A DNA stretch of 64,000 nt from NCBI GenBank assembly GCA_035578905.1, contig JAQJVL010000254.1:210001-274000 (forward strand), in the 5' to 3' direction. This DNA is from Stictocephala bisonia. Lineage: Eukaryota > Arthropoda > Insecta > Hemiptera > Membracidae. Below are positions 1 to 11,700 of the stretch, piece by piece; the stretch's first letter is position 1, and each line of letters begins with the position of its first letter. The position numbers were made by a program, and so were the translations under genes. Under the pieces are notes generated by a model, which ran no database searches, was not told the DNA's origin, and saw only the letters and a program-made list of their open reading frames with translations.

Positions 1-208
1 TTTAAGAAGAGACAACGTTTAAGAGCTCGGTCCCCCAAATAAAAAAAATATGCTCCAAAACCCAAAATTGGGTAGTGTTAAACTAATATACCCAAGTGGG
101 GCATCAAATTACATGTATTCTTCAATTAATTACTAATATACCATAAGATATTAGAAAGACTATGTTTATAAAATTTATGGTCAAATTGGCTGTTGGGCAT
201 CCATAGCG

Positions 209-855
209 TACAATGCCGTCACATAGTAAATAAGGCAATGTCTGCACAACACAACTGTACCCGTATTGCCGTGATTCGCCGTGACTTGGTACAACGCCGT
301 CACATAGTAAAGAAGGCAATGTCTGCACAACACAACTGTACCCGTATTGCCGTGATTCGCCGTGACTTGGTACAACGCCGTCACATAGTAAAGAAGGCAA
401 TGTCTGCACAACACATCTGTACCCGTATTGCCGTGATTCGCCGTGACTTGGTACAACGCCGTCACATAGTAAAGAAGGCAATGTCTGCACAACACAACTG
501 TACCCGTATTGCCGTGATTCGCCGTGACTTGGTACAACGCCGTCACATAGTAAAGAAGGCAATGTCTGCACAACACATCTGTACCCGTATTGCCGTGATT
601 CGCCGTGACTTGGTACAACGCCGTCACATAGTAAAGAAGGCAATGTCTGCACAACACAACTGTACCCGTATTGCCTTGATTCGCCGTGACTTGGTACAAC
701 GCCGTCACATAGTAAAGAAGGCAATGTCTGCACAACACAACTGTACCCGTATTGCCGTGTTTCGCCGTGACTTGGCACAACGCCGTCACATATTAAAGAA
801 GGCAATGTCTGCACAACACAACTGTACCCGTATTGCCGTGTTTCGCCGTGACTTC
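209..855. repeat. 81-bp tandem array, about 8 copies
   Basis: About eight head-to-tail copies of an 81-bp unit, recognisable by GCCGTCACATAGTAAAGAAG and GTCTGCACAACACAACTGTA. Neighbouring units differ by a few bases; an ACAACTG/ACATCTG variant alternates through the middle copies, and the last two units share a GTGTTTCG variant. Because 81 is a multiple of three and the unit lacks stops in some frames, both strands stay open across the array (27-residue periods). I read this as a minisatellite, not a gene. The array is richer in GC than its flanks. Confidence 0.95.
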
Positions 856-1600
856 AGCGTGTGCCGTGTTTTTCCTAACAGCGGACATTGGTGTGCCCAC
901 CAACAAATGTGGGCTTGTTGAAAATAGAGACAAGCGTACTTATGTAATTGTGTTTTTCAGTCTTTAATTGTGAATCAAGTCGAATTCGACTGTCAAGCTT
1001 ACAAACTATGGAAGTAGTTGGGTACAAAAGGGATGTGGCTAATGCATATAAATGTGCAACGTATAGAAACCTTGGGCAATTATATACAAACACTATACAA
1101 CCAAATACTATACACTAGGGAACGAGAGGTTGGTACTTCCAAACATTTAAGAGTTAATAATCAGATGAATATAATATACACTTGACAAAGTGGATTATAA
1201 TGTAACAATATTTTACTAAGCCTATTGATCAATAACGCTGAATATTGATAGTTCAGTAAATTAAGGTTTATTAGTTATTATTAATTTATTAAGTTTTATT
1301 TGTATGTTTAATTTTTTACATTTTTACTACCTAGCTATAAAACCAAATACTAATGAAATTTTACAAAAAGATGATAAATATCTGTTACAAATCATGAATA
1401 CAATTGAATAATAAAGTAATAATACTGTACAATCAAATATTAATAATAATTTTTGAAACACTTAAGTAAAAAAAAAATAATGTAAAGATATTTTTAAATA
1501 TAATTAAAAAACTATTACTGTGCAAAATATGGATATGTATTACACATTAGGCCTTTATCAAAGGCACTTGATAATAATAGCCTAACTCCATAACTCATAA
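856..1600. other. Anonymous AT-rich DNA
   Basis: No gene, RNA or repeat recognised. The open frames here are short, lack family signatures and sit in low-complexity A/T sequence. Confidence 0.6.
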
Positions 1601-1935
1601 CAGTAGAATCAACAATTGAAATCAGAAAATGTTTTTGTTTTTTTTATTCTCCACTGTAAATGTCGGTTCAAGCACTGCCATTTGTCGGCACTTCTCCTGG
1701 AAAATTTTTCGATCAGCTGTTCCAGCAAAAAGAATAAGAAAACAGAGGTCACATCCAATAGGGCTGAATGTGTGACGATGACAGGGCCAGCACCTTGTGA
1801 GTCGCTCAATTTTTACCCTAAAACCATCACGGATAAACCCAGTAATTACTACTTCAGATGTATAATGATACACATGAGTTGAGATCTACTTAGGATTGCC
1901 ACCGAGGTGTTTGCTGTGGCCATAAGAAAGCGATA
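1601..1935. other. GC-richer block of unknown nature
   Basis: This block stands out from its A/T-rich surroundings by balanced composition. Overlapping frames of 66 to 88 codons are open on both strands: plus 1616-1882, minus 1609-1809 and minus 1622-1873. None shows a domain I recognise, and the strands cannot be told apart by eye. It could be an exon, a transposon remnant or a conserved non-coding segment. No second copy was seen in the window. Confidence 0.3.
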
Positions 1936-3405
1936 TCTGTATATTTTTCTCTGTGACTCCTTCATTTTTATTTTACAAATAATATTTCATCTATACAATA
2001 AAACTGTGCGTTTTCCTTTCATGGTTCAGCAAGTTAAAATATTTCTAATTAATAATGTATAGTTACATGTTCTTAAATTATTGATTTTACATTTAATTTA
2101 CATTCTAGGTGACTTTGATTTTTGTTTTGTGGCTAATAAACAAGAAACTTCGTGTACACCATTGTTAATGCTAGTCCAAGTTGTATACTTATGTTAGCTA
2201 TAAGTGTAGTGCTGCACTCAGCTTTTTAGAGACAGGCAAGGGGTTTGTTTGGTTCATGGTAAGCAATAAGTCTTAAGCTTTATATTATATTGTTATTTAA
2301 CATCTTCTTTCTACAAACTGGCAGTTGTTATTGAATAAATGCCATTTTAGTTGTTAAAGGTGTTCATCCGGGCACCCAGTTTAGCACTCTAAGTTTTGTT
2401 CTAGATTTTATCACAACTGCCGCTAAGAGTGGTAAAGATCCTGACTCACTTACGAACTAGCAATGTATTCCCCCTCTCTCTCCCCCTCGTAGCCCCCACC
2501 TGCCTCAACTCGCAAATTCGACAGATGGGCATAACTCTCTCTTATAGTAAACTTTTGTAATGAATTTTATATATATTATTAATCTAAATTTTTAGCCTAA
2601 GATGACTACAAATTTCAACTAAAAATTTAAACAAATATCATTTATAAAAGAAATAAATGGCAAAACGTAAACACTTTTTTTTTAGATTTACTATATACTA
2701 AGTTGACTAGCGTACTTTTTGTCTACTAAATTCTCAAAATATTAATAAATTATATCACACGGTTTGTTCATGAGTTATGCACCAAAAAGGCCAAATTAGT
2801 CATTTTGAACAGTCATATCTCCATAAAGAAATTTTTTTAGAATGTTTTACAACAGCACATTTATTACTTACATGGATACTAACAATTTTATACAAAAAAG
2901 TTTCAACAAAATTTTTCGATCGAACACCCTTACTCATAGTAGATTATTATTATTACTTGTTACTTTATTTATTATGATATTCTTGATCTCTTGCTTTTTT
3001 CAGATACGTAAACTTAGCAAAATTATTGTACTATTAATAGTTTTAGCTGTAGTATAGTTTAGTATAGAATACTATAATGCGGTGACTGAATTGCTTAAAT
3101 ATATATCTATAGAATAAAATGTTTTATATATATATTTTTTTTTTGGTATCAGGATTTTTTGTAGTTAGCACTTTATACAACAACTTGTTGCATTAAAAAG
3201 AACTGTTGTTCATTTTGTTTGTCAATGATGGAAATAAATAATTATTTATTAATTTTTAGACAAGCAATTTCTCAGTAAAATTAATAGTTCGTTATTAATT
3301 TTAGACAAGTAATTTCTCAGTAACATTAGTTATAATTAGAAGTAACACTAGTGACAGAATTATTATACAGAAATAATTTGGCAGTAAATTAAATCTAATA
3401 AAACG
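1936..3405. other. Anonymous AT-rich DNA
   Basis: Nothing supportable as a gene. A pyrimidine-rich stretch lies near 2470-2500 (CCCCCTCTCTCTCCCCCTC). A short two-copy direct repeat of about 50 bp lies at roughly 3237-3330, marked by TTAGACAAGCAATTTCTCAG and TTAGACAAGTAATTTCTCAG. Confidence 0.6.
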
Positions 3406-3543
3406 AACGTAATTAAAGTTAGGATATTTAATTAAACTCAATAACACAATGCATGAAGTTCTCGTGTGTCAAGAATATTACAACGTTGACAACCAAAACA
3501 CGCCGGCTGTGCATGCTTATAGGATTTATGTCTGTAATTTATC
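3406..3543 (+). repeat. Dispersed repeat, copy 1
   Basis: About 138 bp nearly identical to 8420-8559, in the same orientation. Shared landmarks are AACGTAATTAAAGTTAGGAT, CACAATGCATGAAGTTCTCG and GGATTTATGTCTGTAATTTA. No terminal inverted repeats, poly-A tail or coding signature seen. Family unknown. Confidence 0.85.
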
Positions 3544-3669
3544 CCTACTTCATTAATTACACTTTCTTAAGATATAATAATTGAGAATTTGATAGACCAT
3601 TTCAACATATCTTTAAATTATGAACATATACTTTTATCATAAATAAATGTTGGAGATTGTATCAGTATA

Positions 3670-4762
3670 CAGGGTGTCTTTTTTAATGGGCCACTCTTGT
3701 GATCTTGGAAACTATATGTCTGACAACAAACTTTAAATGGGGAACCTTACCCTTTTTTAACTAAAAATACGACATATTTCAAATTTTGAAAAACGGCCAC
3801 CATTTTCCAATATGGCTGTCAACTTTGGTTTTTCTTACAGGAAACCCTATATTTTATGATTATTTTAGACAGAAAAAAAGTAATTTAAAGAATTTTTTAA
3901 TATTGCCAGTTTTTTGATATTTTGCTTAATAACGTAGATATGAGAGCTCAAAATGCTCAAATTGCTTATGGAGCTTACCATTGAGCTGCATATTTGAATC
4001 TTAATATGCATTCAAAAAAATTACCTAATCTGCAAACTTTACAGCATAAATTTGGAAAATTCATGCTAAGCAATTCTTATTTCACGATTTAACGCATTGT
4101 GTATTAAATTGTAAAACATAAATTGAAACAAATTTATTACTATTTTGTCACAGATAAATTGATGTTGGGAGCTCTGTTACCATTATCAGCTGTTTAAGTT
4201 CAACTTCTAATATCACTGTCGATCTGTATTGGAAGTTGATTTAAACAGCTGATAATGTTAACAGAGCTCCAACATCACTTTATCTGTGACAAAATAGTAA
4301 TAAATTTGTTTCAATTTATGTTTTACAATTTAATACACAATGCGTTAAATCGTGAAATAAGAATTGCTTAGCATGAATTTTCCAAATTTATGCTGTAAAG
4401 TTTGCAGATTAGGTAATTTTTTTGAATGCATATTAAGAAAGTTGCTAGCTCAATGGTAAGCTCCATAAGGAATTTGATCATTTTGAGCTCTCATATCTAC
4501 GTTATTAAGCAAAATATCGAAAACTGGCAATATTAAAAAAAGTCTTAAAATTACTATTTCTATCTAAAACAATCATAAAATAAAGAGTGTCCTATATGAA
4601 AAGCCAAAGTTGTCAGCCATATTGGAAAATGGCGGCAGTTTTTCAAACTTGAAAAATGTATTTTTAACTGTCTCTAAAAACAAGGTAAGGTTACCCATTT
4701 AAATTTTGTTGTCAGCCATGGTTTCCAAGATCACAGTGGTGGCGCATTTAAAAAAGACACTG
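3670..4762. mobile_element. Palindromic element, TATA target duplication
   Basis: A 1.09-kb element that is almost entirely one inverted repeat. It starts CAGGGTGTCTTTTTTAA and ends with the inverted equivalent TTAAAAAAGACACTG. TATA lies directly outside both ends (3666-3669 and 4763-4766), consistent with a 4-bp (or TA) target duplication. The arms are about 0.54 kb and meet near 4215 in a short spacer flanked by CAGCTGTTTAA and TTTAAACAGCTG. It has no coding capacity, so it is a non-autonomous MITE or foldback type. The same family sits at 30279-31411 and 42742-43858. Confidence 0.9.
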
Positions 4763-4766
4763 TATA

Positions 4767-6240
4767 TAAATTACTTAATTTTTTAAAAGGAGGACATAAA
4801 TTTAGATTAGTGTATTTGGTAGATTTAGATTTAGCACCAAACATTGTATTTTGCAATCGATTTCAATAGTACGAATATGTTCCTTAATTAGCCATTTATT
4901 CGTTGCCTGCCTATGATGATATTATTAAGCTGAAGTTATGAAGAAATTCTTTCTTTAAAATCTAATTACTGTCTTGGTTTGGTGTTACTTTATCCACATG
5001 GGATCAAGAACTCTTGTTTAATATTTTAAACAATATAAGTTGCTGTGCCTATATTCTGTCATACAACATTATTGTCTGTTTGGAAGCTTAAATTCACTTC
5101 AAAATATAGGCTAACTTTCCAAGAAAAAACTTATTTCCGTAACTTTGCTTCTTCCATTATTCATTGGAAGTTATGTTTAGGAATTGGGTTCTCGAAAGAG
5201 GGTTTTCTGTATGGGCACGAGTATGAATAAAGCTTTTCTTTAAAAAGAGAAGTTGGTAATAATATAACTGACAGTTCTAAAGGAATATTAAAATTAAACA
5301 AGTTTGATAAATATGTTATGACTATAAGTGTTCGTAGTGCATTAAACTAAAATATTTAATATTAAAATTTTTAAATAATATGAATAACTCCATTACGTTG
5401 CTTAATGTATCTCATGTTAACACTATCATCAGAAAATCTATAACATTTCAGCTAAAATATTTTCATAAGGTCATATTCGCACGGAGTTAACCTCTAGGGG
5501 TTTTTGCCAATTGAATCATCGAGTTTTAACCTGCGACTCTCGCCATAGATGGGCTATGGTTAGGAGTAGCTCTTAATTTAAGAAAAATATTTTTTCTACG
5601 AAATAGAATTTTTGACACCTTAAACTTCTTTATTTTTTGGTTGTTAAAACTAGTAAATAACTGTTTTGACCCATTTTGACACAGTTGGTAATAGTCATTG
5701 CAATTATAAAATGCTCTTTGATATTGTTATTGAAATGTTAAAGGTTTTATATAAAAGCTGTTCATTTTTCGAAAATAATAAACTTAGAAATACATTTGTT
5801 ATTTCGATTATTCAAATCATGGGAAATAAATTTATGAATAAGAAAACTGTAAGATTAAGAATATATGACTTTCTAAAAGAAATAGTATTCGTACTGTAAT
5901 ATTTTTATCATGGAAGTATAGATACCTTCACTAAATGTTATTATTTATCTAGTTGTATTATTTGAAAAGGAATAAAATTATTCAATAACATTATTTCACA
6001 ATAACAGTAATAATTATAACTTCATAATGCTATATGATCTGATGATTGTTGTCGTTTATAAGAAACCAGAACTTAACTATACGATCATTAACATTTAACG
6101 AGTTAAACACGTTTTATTTGATGCATAACATTACGGTTTTACGTGAGACACGATTAAATTGACTGTACTTAAGATATTTCTTATTATAAGTAGCAATAAA
6201 GGAATGAATTAAAATATAACTTAGATTGTGTATCACATGA
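4767..6240. other. Anonymous AT-rich DNA
   Basis: No supportable gene. Frames of 61 codons (5045-5230) and 77 codons (5666-5899) exist but have no recognisable domain and biased A/T-driven composition. A more GC-balanced patch lies at about 5480-5570. Confidence 0.55.
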
Positions 6241-6289
6241 CATTTTAATACAAAAACTTAAATTCTATAATTTTTCCCAAAGTTCTGCA

Positions 6290-7680
6290 ATAGGTGGAGT
6301 CCTACCTTAACGGCGGAAAACAAAGAACAGTTGTTTTTAAGAGAAATGCAAAATATTTATCCTCTTGGCAAAAAAGTATGTCTGGTGTGCCTCAGGGCTC
6401 CATTTTGGGCCCTTTATTGTTCCTAATGTTTATTAATGATCTACCAAAAAGTATTGATTATCCACTAATTTTATATGCAGATGATACCACATCTCTTGTA
6501 AAAGCTGGGACAGATCATTTACTAACTCAATCAATAATCTTAAACAGCTCTGCTATTGGTTTGAAGCAAATTGATTGTGTCTGTACAGCTCTAAAACTCA
6601 AATACTTAGATTTAATACATACCAAAACAAAGAAACTTTTGTTGATAGAATAATTTTTAACAATAGCGAAATTTAAGTAACATCAACTTGCACCTTTTTA
6701 GGAGTAGTTTTAGACAACAATTTATCATGGAGACCATACATTACTGATTTATATAAACGTTTGAACACATGTTGTTTTCAAATGCTTATTCTAAGGGATA
6801 GCTGCATCTTATTTTGACATGCAAACGAGATTAATGGTTTATTACTCATTGTTTTATCAACTAATTAACTATGGCATTGCGTTTTGGGATTGTTCAACTG
6901 ACTCAGGAAAAGTATTTACTGTACAAAAAAAGTTCTTAAGAATTTTAACTTTTTCAAAGAAATTTGATACATGTGTATCCTTATATATAAAGAATATAAG
7001 GCTTTAACTGTGCCATCACTGTATATGTATAAATGTCTGGTCTACATAAAATTAAATTTAAATTTTTTAACGAACAGCATCAGCATAATTACAATACAAG
7101 AAATAAACAAAACTTGTTGTTCCTAAAACATAGATTGGTGATAACGGAACATAGTCCTCATTACATGGGAATAACGTTTTTTAACAAGCTTCCACGAGAA
7201 ATACAACATATCAATAGTTTTGAACAGTTTAAAACTAAATTAAAGCTTTTTTTTTACATAAAACATATTATAAGATAGATGGCTATTTAAATGATAACGT
7301 TTAGCTTATACCATTGATTTTCCACAGACATCTGTGTGATAAAGTCAATGCTAGTACATTGTCCCCCTTATGCAGTGAATATGTCTAAACTTAAATAATA
7401 ATTTAAAAAAAATTGTATTAGTCACCCTATTATTACTTGTCCATTACATCTAAAATTTTTGTATTTTATATTTTGGTAGAAAATCAATATTGTTTAATGT
7501 AAAAAAACTACCTTTTAAGCTCAATTTGTATTGTTATATATTTTCTAGACTATGATAATATTATATCATTAGGTCTATACTAGGATTAATTTTTGACAAT
7601 GTCACCAGTCTTTTGTAGTCTTAAGACTTTGTAAAAAGATGTACAGTATGTGACAATAAAAATATTTTCTATTCCATTCT
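6290..7680 (+). pseudogene. Decayed non-LTR retrotransposon, RT to 3' end
   Basis: Remnant of a LINE-type element (Jockey/CR1-like) reading on the plus strand. Frame 6294-6653 begins in the RT palm with a YLNGGKQ segment. It then shows GVPQGSILGPLLFLMFIND and the catalytic YADD box, here followed by TTSLVK. The frame then breaks. Frame 6819-7007 carries the downstream INYGIAFWD motif. Frame 7033-7278 carries the typical LINE C-terminal block, with YNTRNK, FFNKLPREIQ and a terminal FK-L-LFF stretch. Several frameshifts and stops separate these pieces, so it is not functional. No 5' region, ORF1 or endonuclease is present (5' truncation). The 3' UTR appears to run to about 7680, ending near GTGACAATAAAAATATTTTC. 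Clade assignment is uncertain. Confidence 0.85.
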
Positions 7681-7984
7681 ATATAAAACTGGCATGTATG
7701 AAAATAATGGCTTGTGCAGTAATATATTAGCCAAAGAGATAACTTCTCATAAAAATGATTTAGGTTCGCAAATTTCTCGAGGTGATTGTTCACATAAACA
7801 ATACTTAAATATTTACTATAATCTAACCTTTTTGATGTGTTGTATATTTAACTCTGCAAGCCAAAACGTTTACATCAGTATTCAACTCAAACTAACAAAA
7901 CATAATTATATGTTTGATTAATCGTCTACACTTTCCTGTTGGAAAGTAAAGTTTGTTGAAATTATTTAGCTCTAAACTTGTTTG
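7680..7984. other. Anonymous DNA downstream of LINE
   Basis: A 75-codon frame (7694-7921, plus) has no recognisable features. Nothing else seen. Confidence 0.5.
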
Positions 7985-8380
7985 TTAATCACATATTCAT
8001 ACCGAATAAGTTCGATACTTCACCTATTGTTTTTAAAAGTTGAGTTTTTAGTTGAGATGAATCCGAGACAGTTGAGGACAAACCATTCTTAAGACTGTTT
8101 GAATATTCATTCAGTTTGGACGAAGAACTTTACAATCTAAGCTCTTGATTGACTCTGGAAGTTTATTTAAGACCCTTCTTTCCTTTTCACTTTCATTTGA
8201 CACATAAATAGAAAGAAGTCTAAAAGCCAAGGAAGTTAACTACCAGGAAGAGTCTCCACAAGTACGTTTTTGGGAAGAACTGTTCCTTAAACAACGTACT
8301 CAATATGTTGTTCGATGTCAATATTATTAGAGCTATAGTTGGGAAATCAACATTGTAATAACATGTTGTTAGAAATATAG
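7985..8380 (-). pseudogene. Decayed unidentified coding sequence
   Basis: Read on the minus strand, this stretch yields several consecutive peptide-like segments that continue one another only after changes of frame. In order from 8380 downward they contain FPNYSSNNIDIEQHIEYVV, GTVLPKNVLVETLPG, SIYVSNESEKERRVLNKLPE and SLKNGLSSTVSDSSQLKT, and they end at a stop after FGMNM. Breaks between the segments look like two in-frame stops and two small indels. Residue composition is protein-like, unlike the surrounding A/T-rich frames. I cannot name the family. The KLPESIK patch faintly recalls LINE C-termini, but the rest does not fit one. It could be a processed gene fragment, a decayed exon or an old transposon. 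Confidence 0.4.
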
Positions 8381-8419
8381 CATAGCAAATCCATGGTGTA
8401 TAAAATATACATTAAGACT

Positions 8420-8559
8420 AACGTAATTAAAGTTAGGATATTTTTAATTAAACTCAGTAACACAATGCATGAAGTTCTCGTGTGTCAAGAATATTACAAC
8501 GTTGACAATCCAGACACGCCGGCCGTGCATGGTTGTAGGATTTATGTCTGTAATTTATC
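8420..8559 (+). repeat. Dispersed repeat, copy 2
   Basis: Same unit as 3406-3543, with a few substitutions and a 2-3 base difference in a T run. A frame at 8393-8590 overlaps it; copy 1 is not open in the same way, so I do not treat that frame as a gene. Confidence 0.85.
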
Positions 8560-10362
8560 AGTTTGTAAGTGCTGCACAATACTTAGATAATAAATAATTG
8601 TTATTTTATTTCATGTTATTTACATTTCATTTTGTCTTTAGAGAACATATTAGGTTTATATATTTATAAATTAATCATGATCTCTTTATCTAAAAAATTA
8701 CTAATGTAATTGATGGATTATTTTATGTAATTATGAGTGTAGAAATAAATGCTAGAGAAAGGTTTAATTTGATTAAAATAAAGAAAAAATATATTTGCTT
8801 ATATTATTATTTTTGGTTAAGGCAGTAAGTTCATTAATATGGATTACAATGTTACTTATTGGCCACGCTAATAATTCTGTTAAACTTCTCCTCGAATGCA
8901 GTATTCTGTTACTTGTCTCTTGAATGTTGACAAGTTTCATTTAGGAAAATTTTAGTTTACCAACACGACATATAATAAAAATTATTTACTTTTCTTATTT
9001 TGAAGCAATATTGGTAAATAATATAGATAAGCGTCTTTGAAAAACATTTTAGCAATTAACATAAAAACGATTATTTTGTGAGTTCGAAACTTTTTCTACC
9101 TCTTATTTTAAAGATACATTGCTTTACTATTTCCTTTAAAACTACTTTTCTTTATAGCAATCTCAATTTGAATCAATTCTCAACTTTGAAGGAGGTTGAA
9201 GAAAGAAATCAAACGCGTGGTCATATTAATTAGCATTAATAATATTAAATTGATACTACTAACCAAAATAAATAAGACTGAAGTTATAATTACATAATAA
9301 ATATAAGCTACATTACATCCGATATACTTCATACTTCATGTTCATATTTTAGGTTAAATAGAAAAATATTTAATGGTATAATTATCAATTTGAAAGATAC
9401 GTAAAAGAAAGTGACATAAGTAGGATGGTAAAAGGAGTTGCCTCTGAGGTCTGATGAATATTCATATAGGATGACAAGGTCTGTGTTTTAAATTGACTTT
9501 CAAGTTTACTGAGAATGTCTTTGTCTTACAACTTCCGAAACTTTCTCCTGAGTATTTTTATTTCAGTACGGCCAACGTAAATTTGATTATAAAATTATAA
9601 TAATTATGAATTATCATAAGACCTGACATAACCGTCTCATTATTACGGCAGGTTTGCTTAAACTATTTTATGTAAAATAAACAAACATTTATTTCACACT
9701 AACGGAAATATTAAATTATAATTTGTTAATATAGTAGGCTATAGAATAGGGCAGCCAAAATTAAAAACTTTTATTTATCAAATAAACATACACATAATAT
9801 ATTTTGATTAAAAATAAAATGAAATATAGTAAAGTAGTAACGAAAGGTAATAATTTTACTTCAGAAAAATTATGAAAAAGGTAACATTTAGTGGCTTCCG
9901 TTGTTAGTAAGTAAGAAAGATAAGGTCCGCCAAAGAGAGATTAAAAAAATACTTTATATACCACCTAATACATCCATTAAATAAATATAATAATTAATTA
10001 TTATGTACTTATTATTTATTATTTAAGTACTTAGTAGAGATTAATTTATAAAACCAAATTATACTAAGTATGTACAAGTTCCATCTACAAAAGCTCGGTA
10101 AAGTTAGCCAATAACAGTTTGGAAGGTCTGAGTAGTACGGGAACGTCTCAACTTGGTTTACAGCGCAAACAAAATTATTAAACAAATTTATATACCTACT
10201 TTGCACATTTTTGTACTATAAATTACTGATAAAATATCTATCTATCCCGGACTTTCTATTGAAACTAGGTAATGAGAAAACAATTAAGAACTTATAAACT
10301 TATATACTCGTCAAAAGTCTGGATAATTGTACAGCATTGTTGGGAAGGGTAATAATATATTA
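8560..10362. other. Anonymous AT-rich DNA
   Basis: About 1.8 kb without any supportable gene, RNA or repeat. Frames are short and composition-driven. Confidence 0.6.
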
Positions 10363-10645
10363 AGTTGAAATTGTTGCTCGATTTCACCTTCCACCAAACA
10401 AGGTGCTTTGCTGTTTCGATCTATTGGATGTCTTCAGATAGTTGCCGGTTGCAGTGGTTCAGCAACCGAAGCTAAAACATCTTCAGATAGTTGCCGGTTG
10501 CAGTTGTTCAGCAACCAAACCTACGACATCTTCAGATAGTTGCCGGTTGCAGTTGTTCAGCAACCGAACCTACGACATCTTCAGTTTTCAACTTTGTTTG
10601 AAGAAGCTTATAATCGGAAGGGGAAATCGAGCAACAATTTCAACT
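10363..10645. mobile_element. Small inverted-repeat element holding a 49-bp minisatellite
   Basis: A 283-bp unit bounded by inverted repeats of about 30 bp. The left end reads AGTTGAAATTGTTGCTCGAT and the right end is its complement, ATCGAGCAACAATTTCAACT. The interior has three copies of a roughly 49-bp repeat (10433-10582) containing CTTCAGATAGTTGCCGGTTG and GTTCAGCAACCGAA. Each copy holds its own short GTTGC/GCAAC inverted pair. No coding potential. It looks like a MITE. The target duplication is not clear because the flanks are A/T only. Confidence 0.75.
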
Positions 10646-10980
10646 AAATGTGTTCGTCAATAATTATAGTGATAAATGCCATTTGAAATACAATTTTAAT
10701 GAATCATCATAGAAACAGGTTAAATAAGGTCCTGCCTTGGCCGCTGTAAACACGACCCGGTTTTTGTTTCATTTTAATATACTGGTTCCATTTCCACATC
10801 AATGGGGACAAAATATACATGCAAATGATTTTGCTGTTGGAACTCAACACGAGGGAATATCATAAACAGAAAATGCACTTACACTAGATCAAGTCATACT
10901 AAATAATTAATTTGGAAACGGAAGTTAAAGTCAACTAAGAACAGAAGTATTAGACTACCTAATCAAAATATACATAACCT
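10646..10980. other. Anonymous DNA
   Basis: No feature recognised between the small inverted-repeat element and the SINE. Confidence 0.55.
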
Positions 10981-11140
10981 TTTTTTGTCTATTTACGCAT
11001 GTGGCATTTGTTTTACTTAATCTACAAACTTTGTTATGATACAATGGTCCTAATCCCTCAAGCAAATTTGTAGTTGACCACTCGGGATTTGAACCCGTGA
11101 ACTTCTGCATATGAAGCAGAAATGGCCTAGTCCATCCTTT
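10981..11140 (-). mobile_element. tRNA-derived SINE, diverged copy
   Basis: Minus-strand SINE with a tRNA-like head. An anticodon-type stem-loop TTCTGC-TTCATAT-GCAGAA is followed by the RNA polymerase III B box GGTTCAAATCC. The body ends in ATGCCACATGCGTAAATAGA, which matches the TGCCACTGGCGTAGACAATA 3' end of the copies at 27.3, 32.7, 39.8, 46.5 and 53.6 kb. It is the most diverged copy in the window, and its A box is poorly kept. Confidence 0.7.
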
Positions 11141-11514
11141 TTTAATGGAGTTACGCTGAAACACAATGACTTGGGAGTCAGTTTAAGTTGACATCTCAGT
11201 GTTAAAACATACACTAAACAAGAATATGTTGTGAGTGATTCCCTATTTGATACCAACTACATACAAATATTCCACAAAAATAAATTATATTCAGCTAACA
11301 TCTTTTTTATATGGCTCGCAAATTTTTTTGTAATGTACCCAAGTTTAAGTAAATGATGATTTGTTTTAAAATTAAGGCAATAAAACATAGTAACCAACAC
11401 ATATTTTTTTTAATGTTGGCTATCAAATATAAAACAGCAATTTAATATGTTTAAAAATGAAGAAATACCTTTGTTAATTAACCACTCACAAACAAAATAC
11501 ACGTACGGTAAATA

Positions 11515-11700
11515 TATCCAATATTGAAATATTGTGGTCTCCGGGAATGTTGTGGTATTTGTTACATCGGAATCCAATCACATATATTTTTGGCCACTGC
11601 CCAGGTATGTGATATTACATTCTCAGGCAAGCTGATATTGGGAGATGAAAACAGCTGTATTTAGAATCTGTTGTGATACACAGTATTTTTCCAACGAGGT
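11515..11700. repeat. Old relative of a segment inside the 5.8-kb palindromic element
   Basis: Recognisably similar to 29690-29880 and 42155-42345. All share AATATTG near one side, GGGAATG-TGTG-TATTTG, TGTGATATTACA or its variant ATGATATTACAC, CTGATATTG and AAAACAGCTGTA. Divergence is high with small indels. It shows that sequence of the 5.8-kb element also exists outside the A/B duplication. Function unknown. Confidence 0.6.

Noticed and set aside
122..921. Frames of 202 to 242 codons at the left edge
   Set aside because: Artefacts of the 81-bp array, open on both strands.
8393..8590. 65-codon frame
   Set aside because: It overlaps a dispersed repeat whose other copy (3406-3543) does not keep the frame.
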